Assembly (NCBI GenBank): GCA_900318355.1
Contig: ONKE01000024.1
Coordinates: forward strand, 1 to 64,000
DNA length: 64,000 nucleotides
Reading direction: 5' to 3'
Source of the DNA: an uncultured Bacteroidales bacterium
Lineage (GTDB): Bacteria > Bacteroidota > Bacteroidia > Bacteroidales > UBA932
Part shown: positions 35,327 through 43,741 of the stretch, one piece after another
How the letters are laid out: each line of letters starts with the position of its first letter
How positions within the stretch are numbered: position 1 is the first letter of the stretch
Program-made: the position numbers and the translations under genes
Notes under the pieces: model-generated
Databases searched by the model: none
What the model was told of the DNA's origin: nothing
The model's input: the letters and a program-made list of their open reading frames with translations, nothing else

Positions 35327-38300
35327 ATGTCTAAAGAAAAAAAATTCATCACGTGTGACGGTAACACCGCTGTCGCAAACATTGCCTATCTGTTCAGCGA
35401 GCACGCGGCCATTTACCCTATCACACCATCCTCTCCGATGGCCGAGAATATTGATGAATGGGCAGCCCATGGCAAGAAAAACCTCTGGGGCGAGACCGTA
35501 AAGGTGACCGAAATGCAGAGTGAGGCAGGCGCCTCCGGCACCGTCCACGGTTCCCTCCAGGCCGGTGTCCTGACCACGACCTACACCGCATCCCAGGGCC
35601 TTCTGCTCATGATTCCTAACATGTACAAGATTGCCGGAGAGATGCTTCCGACCGTGTTCCATGTTTCCGCCCGTTCCCTGGCGACCCACGCCCTCTCCAT
35701 CTTCGGAGACCATCAGGACGTGATGGCCTGCCGCCAGACCGGATTTGCGCTGCTGGCCTCCGGTTCCGTCCAGGAAGCCCAGGACCTCGCCGCAGTCGCC
35801 CACCTGGCCACCATCAAATCCAGCATTCCGTTCCTCCATTTCTTCGACGGCTTCCGCACCTCGCATGAGATCCAGAAGATCGAGGCCCTCGACGAAGACG
35901 CCCTCCGCGACATGGTCAGCACCAAGGCCCTCCGCAAGTTCCGCGAGCGCGCCCTGAGCCCCGAAGCCCCCGTCACCCGCGGCACCGCGCAAAACGGCGA
36001 CGTCTACTTCCAGGCTGTGGAATCCCGCAACCAGTTCTACGACGAAGTTCCCGACATCGTCGCCCGCTACATGGGCGAAATCAGCGAACTGACCGGACGC
36101 GAATACCGTCCGTTCACATACTACGGTTCCCCCAAGGCCGAAAACGTCATCATCGCCATGGGTTCCGTGACCGAAACCATCAAGGAAACCATCGACTACC
36201 TTGCATCCCGCGGACGCAACTACGGTCTGGTGACCTGCCACCTCTATCGTCCTTTCTCCGAGAAATACTTCCTCAAGGTGCTTCCCAAGACGGTCAAGCG
36301 CATTGCCGTCCTCGACCGCACCAAGGAGCCCGGAGCCCTCGGCGAGCCTCTGTTCCTCGATGTCAAGGCCCTGTTCCAGGGCAAGGCCGGCGCCCCGCTG
36401 GTGATCGGCGGACGCTACGGTCTCTCCTCCAAGGACACCACCCCGGCCCAGATCATCGCCGTCTACGACAACCTCGAAATGAAGGCCCCGAAGCACGACT
36501 TCACCATCGGCATCGTCGACGACGTGACCTTCAAGTCCCTCCCTATCAAGAGCGAAGTCTCCATCGTCAAGCCCGGCACGACCGAGTGCAAGTTCTACGG
36601 ACTCGGCTCCGATGGTACCGTGGGCGCCAACAAAAACACCATCAAGATCATCGGCTCCCACACCCCGAAATACTGCCAGGCCTACTTCGACTACGACTCC
36701 AAGAAGTCCGGCGGCTACACCTGCTCCCACCTCCGTTTCGGCGACCTTCCCATCAAGGCCCCCTACCTTGTGAGCACCCCCGACTTCGTGGCATGCCACG
36801 TTCCTTCCTATCTCCAGAAATATGATGTCCTCAAGGGCATCAAGGAAGGCGGCACCCTGCTGCTCAACAGCATATGGAACGAGGAAGAGACCATCAAGCG
36901 CATCCCCGACAACGTAAAGGCCGTCATCGGACGCAAGCACATCGGCCTCTACATCATCAACGCGACCAAGATCGCCGCTGAAATCGGCCTCGGCGGCCGC
37001 ACCAACACCATTCTCCAGAGCGCCTTCTTCAAGATTACCGGCATCATCCCCTACGAGGAAGCCGTCAAATACATGAAAGAGGCCATCGTAAAGAGCTATG
37101 GCAAGAAGGGTGAGAACGTCGTGGCGATGAACTACGCTGCAGTCGACCGCGGCGGCGAATTCGTCAAGGTCGAAGTTCCTGCCGAGTGGGCAAGCATCAC
37201 CGCCAAGTTCGAAAACCCCAACCGCGACCGTCTCGCCCCCGAGTTCGTCAAGAACGTGGCCGACGTCGTCAACGCCCAGGCCGGCGACTCCCTCCCGGTG
37301 AGCTCCTTCCTCCCCTACATGGACGGCACCATGCCCTCCGGCACCGCAGCCTATGAGAAGCGCGGCGTGGCCGTGATGGTCCCCCAGTGGCAGGAAGAAA
37401 ACTGTATCCAGTGCAACACCTGCGCCTTCGTCTGCCCCCATGCCGCCATCCGTCCGTTCCTGCTGACCGAGGAAGAGGCCGCGGCCGCTCCGAAGTCCGT
37501 CAAGACGCGTCAGGGCCTGGCCAACCTCAAGGAATACAAGTTCGCCCTCGCCACCAGCGTAGACGACTGTACCGGTTGCGGCAACTGCGTCGACGTGTGC
37601 CCTTCCAAGCAGAAGGCCCTCGTCATGGTTCCCGCCCAGCAGCAGGCCGCGGAGCAGGAAGCCTTCAACTGGCTCCACTCCAAGATCGGCTACAAGGAAA
37701 CCGCCGTAAACAAGTTCCAGAGCATGAAGAACGCCCAGTTCGCCCAGCCTCTGTTCGAGTTCTCCGGCGCTTGCGCAGGTTGCGGCGAGACTCCTTATAT
37801 CAAGAACATCACCCAGCTCTTCGGCGACCACATGATGATTGCCAACGCCACCGGTTGTTCCTCGATCTACGGCGCCTCCTTCCCCGCATCTCCCTACTGC
37901 ACCAACGCCAAGGGCCACGGTCCCGCATGGCAGAACTCCCTGTTTGAAGACAACGCCGAATTCGGCCTCGGCATGAAGCTCGGTTCCGACCGCGCCCGCC
38001 AGACCGTTGGCCTGATCATGGCCGACATCCTCGAGTGCGAAAAGTGCTCGAACGAGATCAAGGAACTGGCAGCCAAATGGCTCGACGCCCGCAACGACGC
38101 AGCCGTAACCCGCGAAGTCGCAGACGCGATCGTTCCTCTGGCATCCAAGTGCAAGTGCGACTGCTGCAAGCGTCTGCTCGAATACAAGAACTTCATCGCC
38201 TCCCGCAGCCAGTGGATCTTCGGCGGCGACGGTTGGGCCTATGACATCGGCTACGGCGGTCTGGACCACGTCCTCGCTTCCGGCGAAAACGTCAACGTTC

Positions 38301-38854
38301 TCGTACTCGACACCGAGGTCTACTCCAACACCGGCGGCCAGTCTTCCAAGAGCACCCCGGCCGGCGCCATCGCCAAATTCGCCGCTTCCGGCAAGAAGAT
38401 CCGCAAGAAGGATCTCGGCATGATGGCCATCAGCTACGGCTACGTCTATGTGGCCCAGGTTGCCATGGGAGCAAGCCCCGTCCAATACCTCAACGCGATC
38501 AAGGAAGCCGAAGCCTACGACGGCCCGTCCCTCATCATCGCCTACTCCCCTTGCATCAACCACGGTCTGAAGGCCGGCATGGGACTCAGCCAGAAGGAGG
38601 AGAAACTCGCTGTCGAATGCGGCTACTGGCATCTCTACCGCTACAACCCGCTTCTCGAAGGCACGGAGAAAAATCCTTTCTCGCTCGACAGCAAAGAGCC
38701 TGACTGGACCAAGTTCCAGGACTTCCTGAAGGGTGAGGTGCGTTTCGCTTCCCTCCAGAAGCTCTTCCCCGAGCGCGCAGCCGAGCTCCTCTCCAAGACT
38801 GAGGAATTCGCCAAGGTCCGCTACGAGAACTACAAGCGCCTGGCAGGGAAATAG
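35327..38854 (+). CDS. nifJ: Pyruvate:ferredoxin (flavodoxin) oxidoreductase
   Basis: A 1175-residue single-chain PFOR that decarboxylates pyruvate to acetyl-CoA and reduces ferredoxin, the key anaerobic step feeding the Ptb-type acyltransferase and acetate kinase encoded at 1.3-3.5 kb. Domain order is complete: pyruvate-binding domain (YPITPSSPMAE near 30), transketolase-like domain II, the gamma-type domain, and two 4Fe-4S motifs, CIQCNTCAFVCP near 690 and CTGCGNCVDVCP near 748. Then follow the proximal-cluster cysteines in CAGCGETP near 820 and the TPP motif from GDGWAYDIGYGG near 968 to EVYSNTGGQSSKSTP. Strongly biased toward C-ending codons, consistent with high expression. A good intrinsic terminator follows. 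Oxygen-sensitive, so the host is an anaerobe. Confidence 0.98.
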   Translation: MSKEKKFITCDGNTAVANIAYLFSEHAAIYPITPSSPMAENIDEWAAHGKKNLWGETVKVTEMQSEAGASGTVHGSLQAGVLTTTYTASQGLLLMIPNMYKIAGEMLPTVFHVSARSLATHALSIFGDHQDVMACRQTGFALLASGSVQEAQDLAAVAHLATIKSSIPFLHFFDGFRTSHEIQKIEALDEDALRDMVSTKALRKFRERALSPEAPVTRGTAQNGDVYFQAVESRNQFYDEVPDIVARYMGEISELTGREYRPFTYYGSPKAENVIIAMGSVTETIKETIDYLASRGRNYGLVTCHLYRPFSEKYFLKVLPKTVKRIAVLDRTKEPGALGEPLFLDVKALFQGKAGAPLVIGGRYGLSSKDTTPAQIIAVYDNLEMKAPKHDFTIGIVDDVTFKSLPIKSEVSIVKPGTTECKFYGLGSDGTVGANKNTIKIIGSHTPKYCQAYFDYDSKKSGGYTCSHLRFGDLPIKAPYLVSTPDFVACHVPSYLQKYDVLKGIKEGGTLLLNSIWNEEETIKRIPDNVKAVIGRKHIGLYIINATKIAAEIGLGGRTNTILQSAFFKITGIIPYEEAVKYMKEAIVKSYGKKGENVVAMNYAAVDRGGEFVKVEVPAEWASITAKFENPNRDRLAPEFVKNVADVVNAQAGDSLPVSSFLPYMDGTMPSGTAAYEKRGVAVMVPQWQEENCIQCNTCAFVCPHAAIRPFLLTEEEAAAAPKSVKTRQGLANLKEYKFALATSVDDCTGCGNCVDVCPSKQKALVMVPAQQQAAEQEAFNWLHSKIGYKETAVNKFQSMKNAQFAQPLFEFSGACAGCGETPYIKNITQLFGDHMMIANATGCSSIYGASFPASPYCTNAKGHGPAWQNSLFEDNAEFGLGMKLGSDRARQTVGLIMADILECEKCSNEIKELAAKWLDARNDAAVTREVADAIVPLASKCKCDCCKRLLEYKNFIASRSQWIFGGDGWAYDIGYGGLDHVLASGENVNVLVLDTEVYSNTGGQSSKSTPAGAIAKFAASGKKIRKKDLGMMAISYGYVYVAQVAMGASPVQYLNAIKEAEAYDGPSLIIAYSPCINHGLKAGMGLSQKEEKLAVECGYWHLYRYNPLLEGTEKNPFSLDSKEPDWTKFQDFLKGEVRFASLQKLFPERAAELLSKTEEFAKVRYENYKRLAGK

Positions 38855-38875
38855 CCGGCACGCAGAATAGCAACG

Positions 38876-38904
38876 AAAGGACGGCCTCGCGGTCGTCCTT
38901 TTTT
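38876..38904 (+). terminator. Terminator of nifJ
   Basis: AAAGGACGGCC-TCGC-GGTCGTCCTTTTTT: eight GC-rich pairs (one G-U) extended by A-T pairs and a six-T run. It lies between the convergent nifJ and Nudix-HD genes and touches the latter's stop codon. Confidence 0.88.
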
Positions 38905-39913
38905 ATTTATTTTCTTCAGCCCAAATCTGCTCGAAGATGTCTCTGAGAGATGCCTCGTCGGAGATTATCTGACGGAGCTCTTCGAGGCGGGCGGCGTTGG
39001 GAGACTCCGGAATCCAAAGTTTGAGGTAGCCGCCATAGTAGTATTTTTCGTGAAGATGGTCGAGCGTCCGCTGCCAGTGGCTCTCCTTATCGAGCTCAGG
39101 ATAATGCGAGAGGCCGAATTGGACGGTGCGACGGATAATCTGCCGGGGCTCGATCAGCCGGTCGGCTTCGGCCACGATGCGGCCGTAGATGCTGCGAGGC
39201 TCGGACTTGGAGGATGCCCTGTGGTCTTCCGCCGCCTCGGCAATGGTCTCGATCTGCTCGGGGCTGAACCAGCGGCTGAGCGCCTCCATGGAGCGGATTA
39301 TCCGGCCGCTCTCCAGATGATGGATTTCCCTTCCGGCCGAAAGCCCAAGGTCGTGACAGGCAGCGGCGGCATAGAGCATATTGCGGTCGACATCGTAGAA
39401 TGCGGCCATATCCAGCGCACGCTGGACAACGCTGCGGGCATGGTCTTCCCTATGGGCCTTGTCGAAGCCGGCATAAGCGGGAACAACCTGAGTCTCAATA
39501 TATTCAGCCAGGCTTTCATCGATTCCGAGAAGCACTGCGGCAATCTTGGGGAGCAACTGCTCATCGGCGGGGAGCCAGCCTACGTCGCGAAGATGGGCGT
39601 AGTCGAGCCATGACGAAGCTTCATGCTCGTTAAGATGAAGTGCCCGGCCAATCAGCGAGCAGACATAGCAGTGCATCGTAAGATGGAACTGCGGGTAGTC
39701 CCACCGGATGGTCGTAAGAAATTGGTCCACACTGATTTGGGCATCCAGCTCTTCGCGGATTTCCCTCACGAGGGCCTGCTCCGCAGTCTCCCCCGGTTCG
39801 ACCTTCCCGCCCGGAAATTCCCAGTAGTCCTTCCAATCGCCATAGCCCCTCTGGGTGGCGAAAATCCTGCTTTCCCTGCGGATGATTGCAGCAACGACTT
39901 CTATGGTTTTCAT
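38903..39913 (-). CDS. Nudix hydrolase fused to an HD phosphohydrolase domain
   Basis: A 336-residue cytoplasmic fusion. Residues 1-130 are a MutT/CTP-pyrophosphohydrolase-like Nudix domain with box G36-x5-E42-x7-REIREE (FPGGKVEPGETAEQALVREIREEL); the glycine after the last EE is replaced by aspartate. Residues about 155-300 are an HD domain, with H in the HREDHARSVVQ helix, the HD pair in AAACHDLGLSAG, and later histidine/aspartate in AAEDHRAS and VAEADRL. Start at MKTIEVVAAII follows the usual family beginning, 18 bases after a TAACTTTG element; 14 codons upstream overlap it. Likely clears damaged or non-canonical (deoxy)nucleotides, the HD half perhaps finishing dephosphorylation (inference). 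Confidence 0.86.
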   Translation of the reverse strand: MKTIEVVAAIIRRESRIFATQRGYGDWKDYWEFPGGKVEPGETAEQALVREIREELDAQISVDQFLTTIRWDYPQFHLTMHCYVCSLIGRALHLNEHEASSWLDYAHLRDVGWLPADEQLLPKIAAVLLGIDESLAEYIETQVVPAYAGFDKAHREDHARSVVQRALDMAAFYDVDRNMLYAAAACHDLGLSAGREIHHLESGRIIRSMEALSRWFSPEQIETIAEAAEDHRASSKSEPRSIYGRIVAEADRLIEPRQIIRRTVQFGLSHYPELDKESHWQRTLDHLHEKYYYGGYLKLWIPESPNAARLEELRQIISDEASLRDIFEQIWAEENK

Positions 39914-39931
39914 CTTCTCATTTTTGCGGGG

Positions 39932-39939
39932 CAAAGTTA
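39932..39939 (-). promoter_or_regulatory. -7 element of the Nudix-HD gene
   Basis: TAACTTTG on the minus strand, 18 bases before the start codon at 39913. Confidence 0.6.
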
Positions 39940-39947
39940 GGGAAAGA

Positions 39948-39978
39948 TTTGACAATTAGCCAGAAATAACTAATTTTG
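39948..39978 (+). promoter_or_regulatory. Consensus promoter of the VanX-type dipeptidase
   Basis: TTTG at 39948-39951, exactly 19 bases, TAATTTTG at 39971-39978. The roughly 58-base leader contains a small GCGCG/CGCGC hairpin (39989-40006). Its -33 element lies only 8 bases from the divergent -7 box at 39932-39939. Confidence 0.82.
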
Positions 39979-40042
39979 TAGACATTTCGCGCGGAACTGA
40001 ACGCGCCCGATAACGAACGAACTTAATGACGTCTAAATAATT

Positions 40043-40795
40043 ATGCGTAAACTGAGCTTTATCCTCCTGAGCCTGGCAATAGGCCTGGCTGCATGCACCC
40101 AAAAGACGATTCCGCCCCAGGAAGACACCAGCGGTTTCGTGACTCTGACCGACGCCGTTCCTGACGCCATCCTTGAAATACGCTATTTCTCGACCTACAA
40201 CTTCGTAGGAGAGCGTATCGATGGTTATATCGAGCCCACGGCGCTTATCACACGCAAGGCCGGAGAAGCGCTCAGGGCCGTCAGCGACGAACTCAAAGAA
40301 GAAGGCTACCGTATCAAGGTCTACGATGCCTACCGCCCTCAAAAGGCCGTAGACCACTTTGTACGCTGGGCTGCCGACATCACGGCGACGCAGATGATGC
40401 CGTACTTCTACCCCGACGTCGACAGGAGCAAGCTCTTCGAGCTGGAATATATCATGGAGAAAAGCGGACACACCCGCGGCTCCACCGTCGACCTCACCCT
40501 GTTCGACATGGCCACCGAAAAAGAGGTGGACATGGGAGGCACCTTCGACTGGTTCGGTCCTGAAAGCCATCCCGACTTCTGCGGCGACCCCGAAAGCGGC
40601 ATCTACAACGGCGACAACAGCCAAAGCCCTACGGGGAAATCCATCACTGAAACGCAGTTCGCCAACCGCATGATCCTGCGCAGGGCCATGCTCAAGCACG
40701 GTTTCAAGCCCCTTTCCTCGGAATGGTGGCACTTCACCCTCGCCGACGAGCCCTTCCCCGACACCTACTTCACCTTCGACGTCAAACAACTGTGA
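40043..40795 (+). CDS. VanX-type D-Ala-D-Ala dipeptidase (lipoprotein)
   Basis: A 250-residue M15D metallopeptidase. Lipobox GLAAC (Cys18) predicts an anchored periplasmic protein. Zinc ligands and catalytic residues are in place: H143 and D150 in SGHTRGSTVD, E227 and H230 in SEWWHF, and the substrate arginine in YDAYRPQ near 95. VanX hydrolyses D-Ala-D-Ala. In vancomycin resistance it is cytoplasmic and sits with vanH and vanA; here there is no vanH, vanA, vanR or vanS nearby and the protein is exported, so it more likely recycles or scavenges D-Ala-D-Ala (DdpX/PcgL-like role). It should not be called a resistance gene. Confidence 0.9.
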   Translation: MRKLSFILLSLAIGLAACTQKTIPPQEDTSGFVTLTDAVPDAILEIRYFSTYNFVGERIDGYIEPTALITRKAGEALRAVSDELKEEGYRIKVYDAYRPQKAVDHFVRWAADITATQMMPYFYPDVDRSKLFELEYIMEKSGHTRGSTVDLTLFDMATEKEVDMGGTFDWFGPESHPDFCGDPESGIYNGDNSQSPTGKSITETQFANRMILRRAMLKHGFKPLSSEWWHFTLADEPFPDTYFTFDVKQL

Positions 40796-40798
40796 CGA

Positions 40799-40832
40799 AA
40801 GAAGAGCGGCCGCGAAAGCAGCCGCTCTTCTT
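40799..40832. terminator. Bidirectional terminator between convergent genes
   Basis: AAGAAGAGCGGC pairs with GCCGCTCTTCTT over 12 bases around a 10-base loop; A-rich flank left and TTAT right. It lies in the 51-base gap between the VanX-type and M16 stops. Confidence 0.82.
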
Positions 40833-40846
40833 ATATGTACCGGGTC

Positions 40847-43669
40847 CTATTCGCGCTCGGCCGAGGAGCCGGGACGCATGATGACTTCGAGGAAGTTCCA
40901 GGTGGCGAGAATCTCGGAGAGGGTCTTGGAGACGTCTTCCTTGGTGAAGCTCTTCAAGGCCTCTTCGTAGTCTTTGTCGCGGTTCTGGCCATAGAGCTCG
41001 TAGCGGGTCAGACAGTCTCTCCAGTAGCGGTTGGTGATGCGGCGCTCGGGAAGATTCTTCTCCAGATTCTTCATGGTCATGGCGAACTCTTCGTCGGTGG
41101 GGCCGCTGCGGGCGAGGTCGCCCAGACCCTTGGCTGCCAGATAGCGCAGACGGTCGGCCGAAGACGGCTTGGCGTTGAACTGGATCTGGAGCACGGCCTG
41201 CTGGCGGGGAGCCGTGGTAAGGACCGTCGCTGTGTGGGCGCCATAGGTGCCGCCTTCATCTTCGCGCAGGGACGTGACGTAGCGCATGTCGAGGATGTAG
41301 CTGGCGGCGTCCAGGGCGATTTCCTTGGCGAAGGAGAACGGCATCGGGGCGGTGTAGGCCTGGAGGACGGTCGTCATCGGGGTCTGCATGTCGGCGGTGA
41401 AGTCGTTGATCTTGTAGCCTTTGACAATGCCGTCGCCGCGGTCGGACCAGCGGGTCGGAACGCCCGTGGCAGGCAAGGTGGCGACATATTTCTCAAGAAG
41501 GGACTTGAGCTCGGCCACTTCGAAGTCGCCGACAACCACCATGGTGGCGCCGACAGCGCTGTCGAACAGGTCGTGATATACCCTCTCGATGGTCTGGAGG
41601 CTGGCTTTCTCCATGGATTCGGGGCTTAAGAGCACCCTGCGCTCGTTGCCGCCGTAGAAGGTCTTGTAGAACTCCTGCTGGAACTTGTACTGAGGCTGGC
41701 TCACGAGGTTGGGAAGGATGGCGCCGATGGTCTTGACGCCCTGCTCGTATTCATCTTCGTCGAAACGGGGGTCGGTGAAATAGAGGTGGAGAAGCTGCAT
41801 GGCCGTCTCCAGATCCTTCGGCGTGCTGGTGCCGCTGACTCCGTGGGAAATGGACTCGATGTAGGGGCTGACGCTCACGTTTTTGCCCGAAAGCATCTTC
41901 GTGACCGTGGTGGCCGGGAAGCGGGAAATACCGCCGTTGCGCAGGAAGAGGGACCAGACCGACTCTTCGAAGCTGGGCATGTCCTCGGTGGCGATGAGGG
42001 ACTGTCCGCCCTGCTTGAAGATATCGAAGGTAATGCGGTCTTTTTCATATTCGGTGGGAAGGGCAACGACCTTTATGCCGTTGGACAGTGTCCACACCGT
42101 GGAACCGTACAGTCCGGAAGCCTCGCCGGCGATGGAGCCGCCCGTGAGCGTGGCGGGATCGAGGAAGTCCTTTTCGACAGCCTCGGCTGCGGGAGCCTCG
42201 ATTTCGGCAGCACGTACCTTACCGATCACATCGAGGATGTCGGACTCGCTCGGATGGGAAAGGCCGGCCTTCTCGGGAGCCTTGTAGATGACTACCAGAT
42301 TTTCGTCGGTAATGAGCTGGGGGCATACCATGTTGATGATCTGCGAGCTGATCTGGGGAAGGAGCTGCTGCAGGAGGGAATATTCCATTTCAGGGTCGAG
42401 AAGGGGTTCGTTGTCGAAGAAATGGTCGATGACGGGGCGCACCAGCTCGGCGTTCTTGCGGGTGTCTTTCTTCTTGGCGGCGCTTTCGTACCACGACAGC
42501 AGGTCGTCCTTTGCGCGGGCGACTTCGTCGTCGGTGAAGCCGTAACGCTTCATCTTCTCAACCTCCATGAGGAAGGCCTCGAACGCGGGAACGGCCTCCC
42601 CTTCCTTGCACGCGACGTTGCCCATCACCACTTCGCAGGTTTCGCAGAGGTCGCCGATGCCGAGGCTGGCCGACAGGAAGGGAGCGTCACGCTTGGCGGC
42701 GATGTCGGAGAAACGCTCGCTCATGACGCTGGAGATGATGCTCTTCATGACGTCGCCCATGATTCCGGGGATGGTGTTGTTCATCTCCTCGGGGTCGGCT
42801 TCGCTCTTCCAGAGCACTTCCAGGTTCACCGAAGTGGCCTCAGGGTCGGTTATGATGCCGACGAGGGGCTCGGCGTTGCCGGGAATGGGGATGACTTCCT
42901 TCGCAGTGGGATTTTCCGCGGCGGGGATGTCGGCGAAGGTCTTTTCTATGCAGGACTGGACGTAGTCGACGTCCACGTCGCCAATGACGATAAGCGCCTG
43001 AAGGTCGGGACGGTACCAGGTCTTGTAGAAATTGACCAGGCTCTCCGGCTTGAAGCCCTCGAGGCTTTCCTGCAGGCCGATAAGGGTGCAGCCGGCATAT
43101 TTGGTGTCGCCGAAGTAGTAAGGGAGGGACTTTTCATGCATGCGCCATCCTGCGTTGCGGCGGGCGCGGCGCTCTTCGATGATGACTCCGCGTTCCTTGT
43201 CTATCTCCACGGGGTCGTTGGTCATGAAGTGGGAATAGTCGTGCATGATGAGGATGCAGCTGTCGATGACGCTCTGGCGGACAAGGGGGATGTTGTTGAG
43301 CATGTAGGTGGTCTGCTCGACGCCGGTGGCGGCGTTGACGTTGCCGCCGAAGGAAGCGCCTATGCTCTGGAGCCAGTCGAGGAGCTTCTTCTCAGGGAAG
43401 TTCTTGGTGCCGTTGAAGCACATGTGCTCCAGGAAATGGGCCAGACCGTCCTGGTCGGGAGCTTCCTGGATGGCGCCCACGTTGGTGGCCAGATAGAACT
43501 CGGCACGGCCTTCGGGCTTGTCGTTGTGACGGATGAAATAGGTCAGTCCGTTGTCGAGCTTGCCGGTGCGGACGGCCGGGTCGATGGGGAGTTGTTGCAT
43601 CATGTCCTGGCCGTGGAGCATCAGCGCCGCGCCGAGGAATGACGACAGGATCAGAAGAAAACGCTTCAT
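40847..43669 (-). CDS. M16 family zinc metallopeptidase (secreted)
   Basis: A 940-residue two-halved insulinase-type peptidase. Signal peptide residues 1-20 (cleavage near LHG/QD); the mature part begins QDMMQQLPIDPAVRTGKLDNGLTYFIRHN. Zinc motif H78-x-x-E81-H82 in AHFLEHMCF, ligand glutamate expected in the IDKERGVIIEERR stretch. The second half lacks HxxEH and carries the LREDEGGTYGAH region near 810, typical of M16 partner halves. The reading frame is open for over 300 codons further upstream, but that part is antisense to the LysR gene and I reject it; the start is supported by TACCTTTG 28 bases upstream. Probably degrades peptides in the periplasm. Confidence 0.92.
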   Translation of the reverse strand: MKRFLLILSSFLGAALMLHGQDMMQQLPIDPAVRTGKLDNGLTYFIRHNDKPEGRAEFYLATNVGAIQEAPDQDGLAHFLEHMCFNGTKNFPEKKLLDWLQSIGASFGGNVNAATGVEQTTYMLNNIPLVRQSVIDSCILIMHDYSHFMTNDPVEIDKERGVIIEERRARRNAGWRMHEKSLPYYFGDTKYAGCTLIGLQESLEGFKPESLVNFYKTWYRPDLQALIVIGDVDVDYVQSCIEKTFADIPAAENPTAKEVIPIPGNAEPLVGIITDPEATSVNLEVLWKSEADPEEMNNTIPGIMGDVMKSIISSVMSERFSDIAAKRDAPFLSASLGIGDLCETCEVVMGNVACKEGEAVPAFEAFLMEVEKMKRYGFTDDEVARAKDDLLSWYESAAKKKDTRKNAELVRPVIDHFFDNEPLLDPEMEYSLLQQLLPQISSQIINMVCPQLITDENLVVIYKAPEKAGLSHPSESDILDVIGKVRAAEIEAPAAEAVEKDFLDPATLTGGSIAGEASGLYGSTVWTLSNGIKVVALPTEYEKDRITFDIFKQGGQSLIATEDMPSFEESVWSLFLRNGGISRFPATTVTKMLSGKNVSVSPYIESISHGVSGTSTPKDLETAMQLLHLYFTDPRFDEDEYEQGVKTIGAILPNLVSQPQYKFQQEFYKTFYGGNERRVLLSPESMEKASLQTIERVYHDLFDSAVGATMVVVGDFEVAELKSLLEKYVATLPATGVPTRWSDRGDGIVKGYKINDFTADMQTPMTTVLQAYTAPMPFSFAKEIALDAASYILDMRYVTSLREDEGGTYGAHTATVLTTAPRQQAVLQIQFNAKPSSADRLRYLAAKGLGDLARSGPTDEEFAMTMKNLEKNLPERRITNRYWRDCLTRYELYGQNRDKDYEEALKSFTKEDVSKTLSEILATWNFLEVIMRPGSSAERE

Positions 43670-43696
43670 TGTATTGACATTTGGTTGTTTGAAAAA

Positions 43697-43704
43697 CAAA
43701 GGTA
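43697..43704 (-). promoter_or_regulatory. -7 element of the secreted M16 gene
   Basis: TACCTTTG on the minus strand, 27 bases before the ATG at 43669; -33 element not evident. Confidence 0.55.
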
Positions 43705-43726
43705 CACTTTTTTGCAGGAAAAAATG

Positions 43727-43734
43727 TATATTTG
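43727..43734 (+). promoter_or_regulatory. -7 element of lysR-mntP
   Basis: TATATTTG, only seven bases before the ATG at 43742, so the mRNA is probably leaderless. The -33 element is not evident. Confidence 0.6.
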
Positions 43735-43741
43735 CAAAGAT

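Noticed and set aside
35294..38632. A 1112-codon open frame antisense to nifJ
   Set aside because: It mirrors the strong codon bias of nifJ, which avoids the codons that read as stops on the other strand. No recognisable domains; composition dominated by Gly, Val, Asp and Glu as expected of such shadows.
40043..40795. Vancomycin resistance gene vanX
   Set aside because: No vanH, vanA, vanR or vanS nearby, and the product is a predicted lipoprotein, unlike resistance VanX, which is cytoplasmic.
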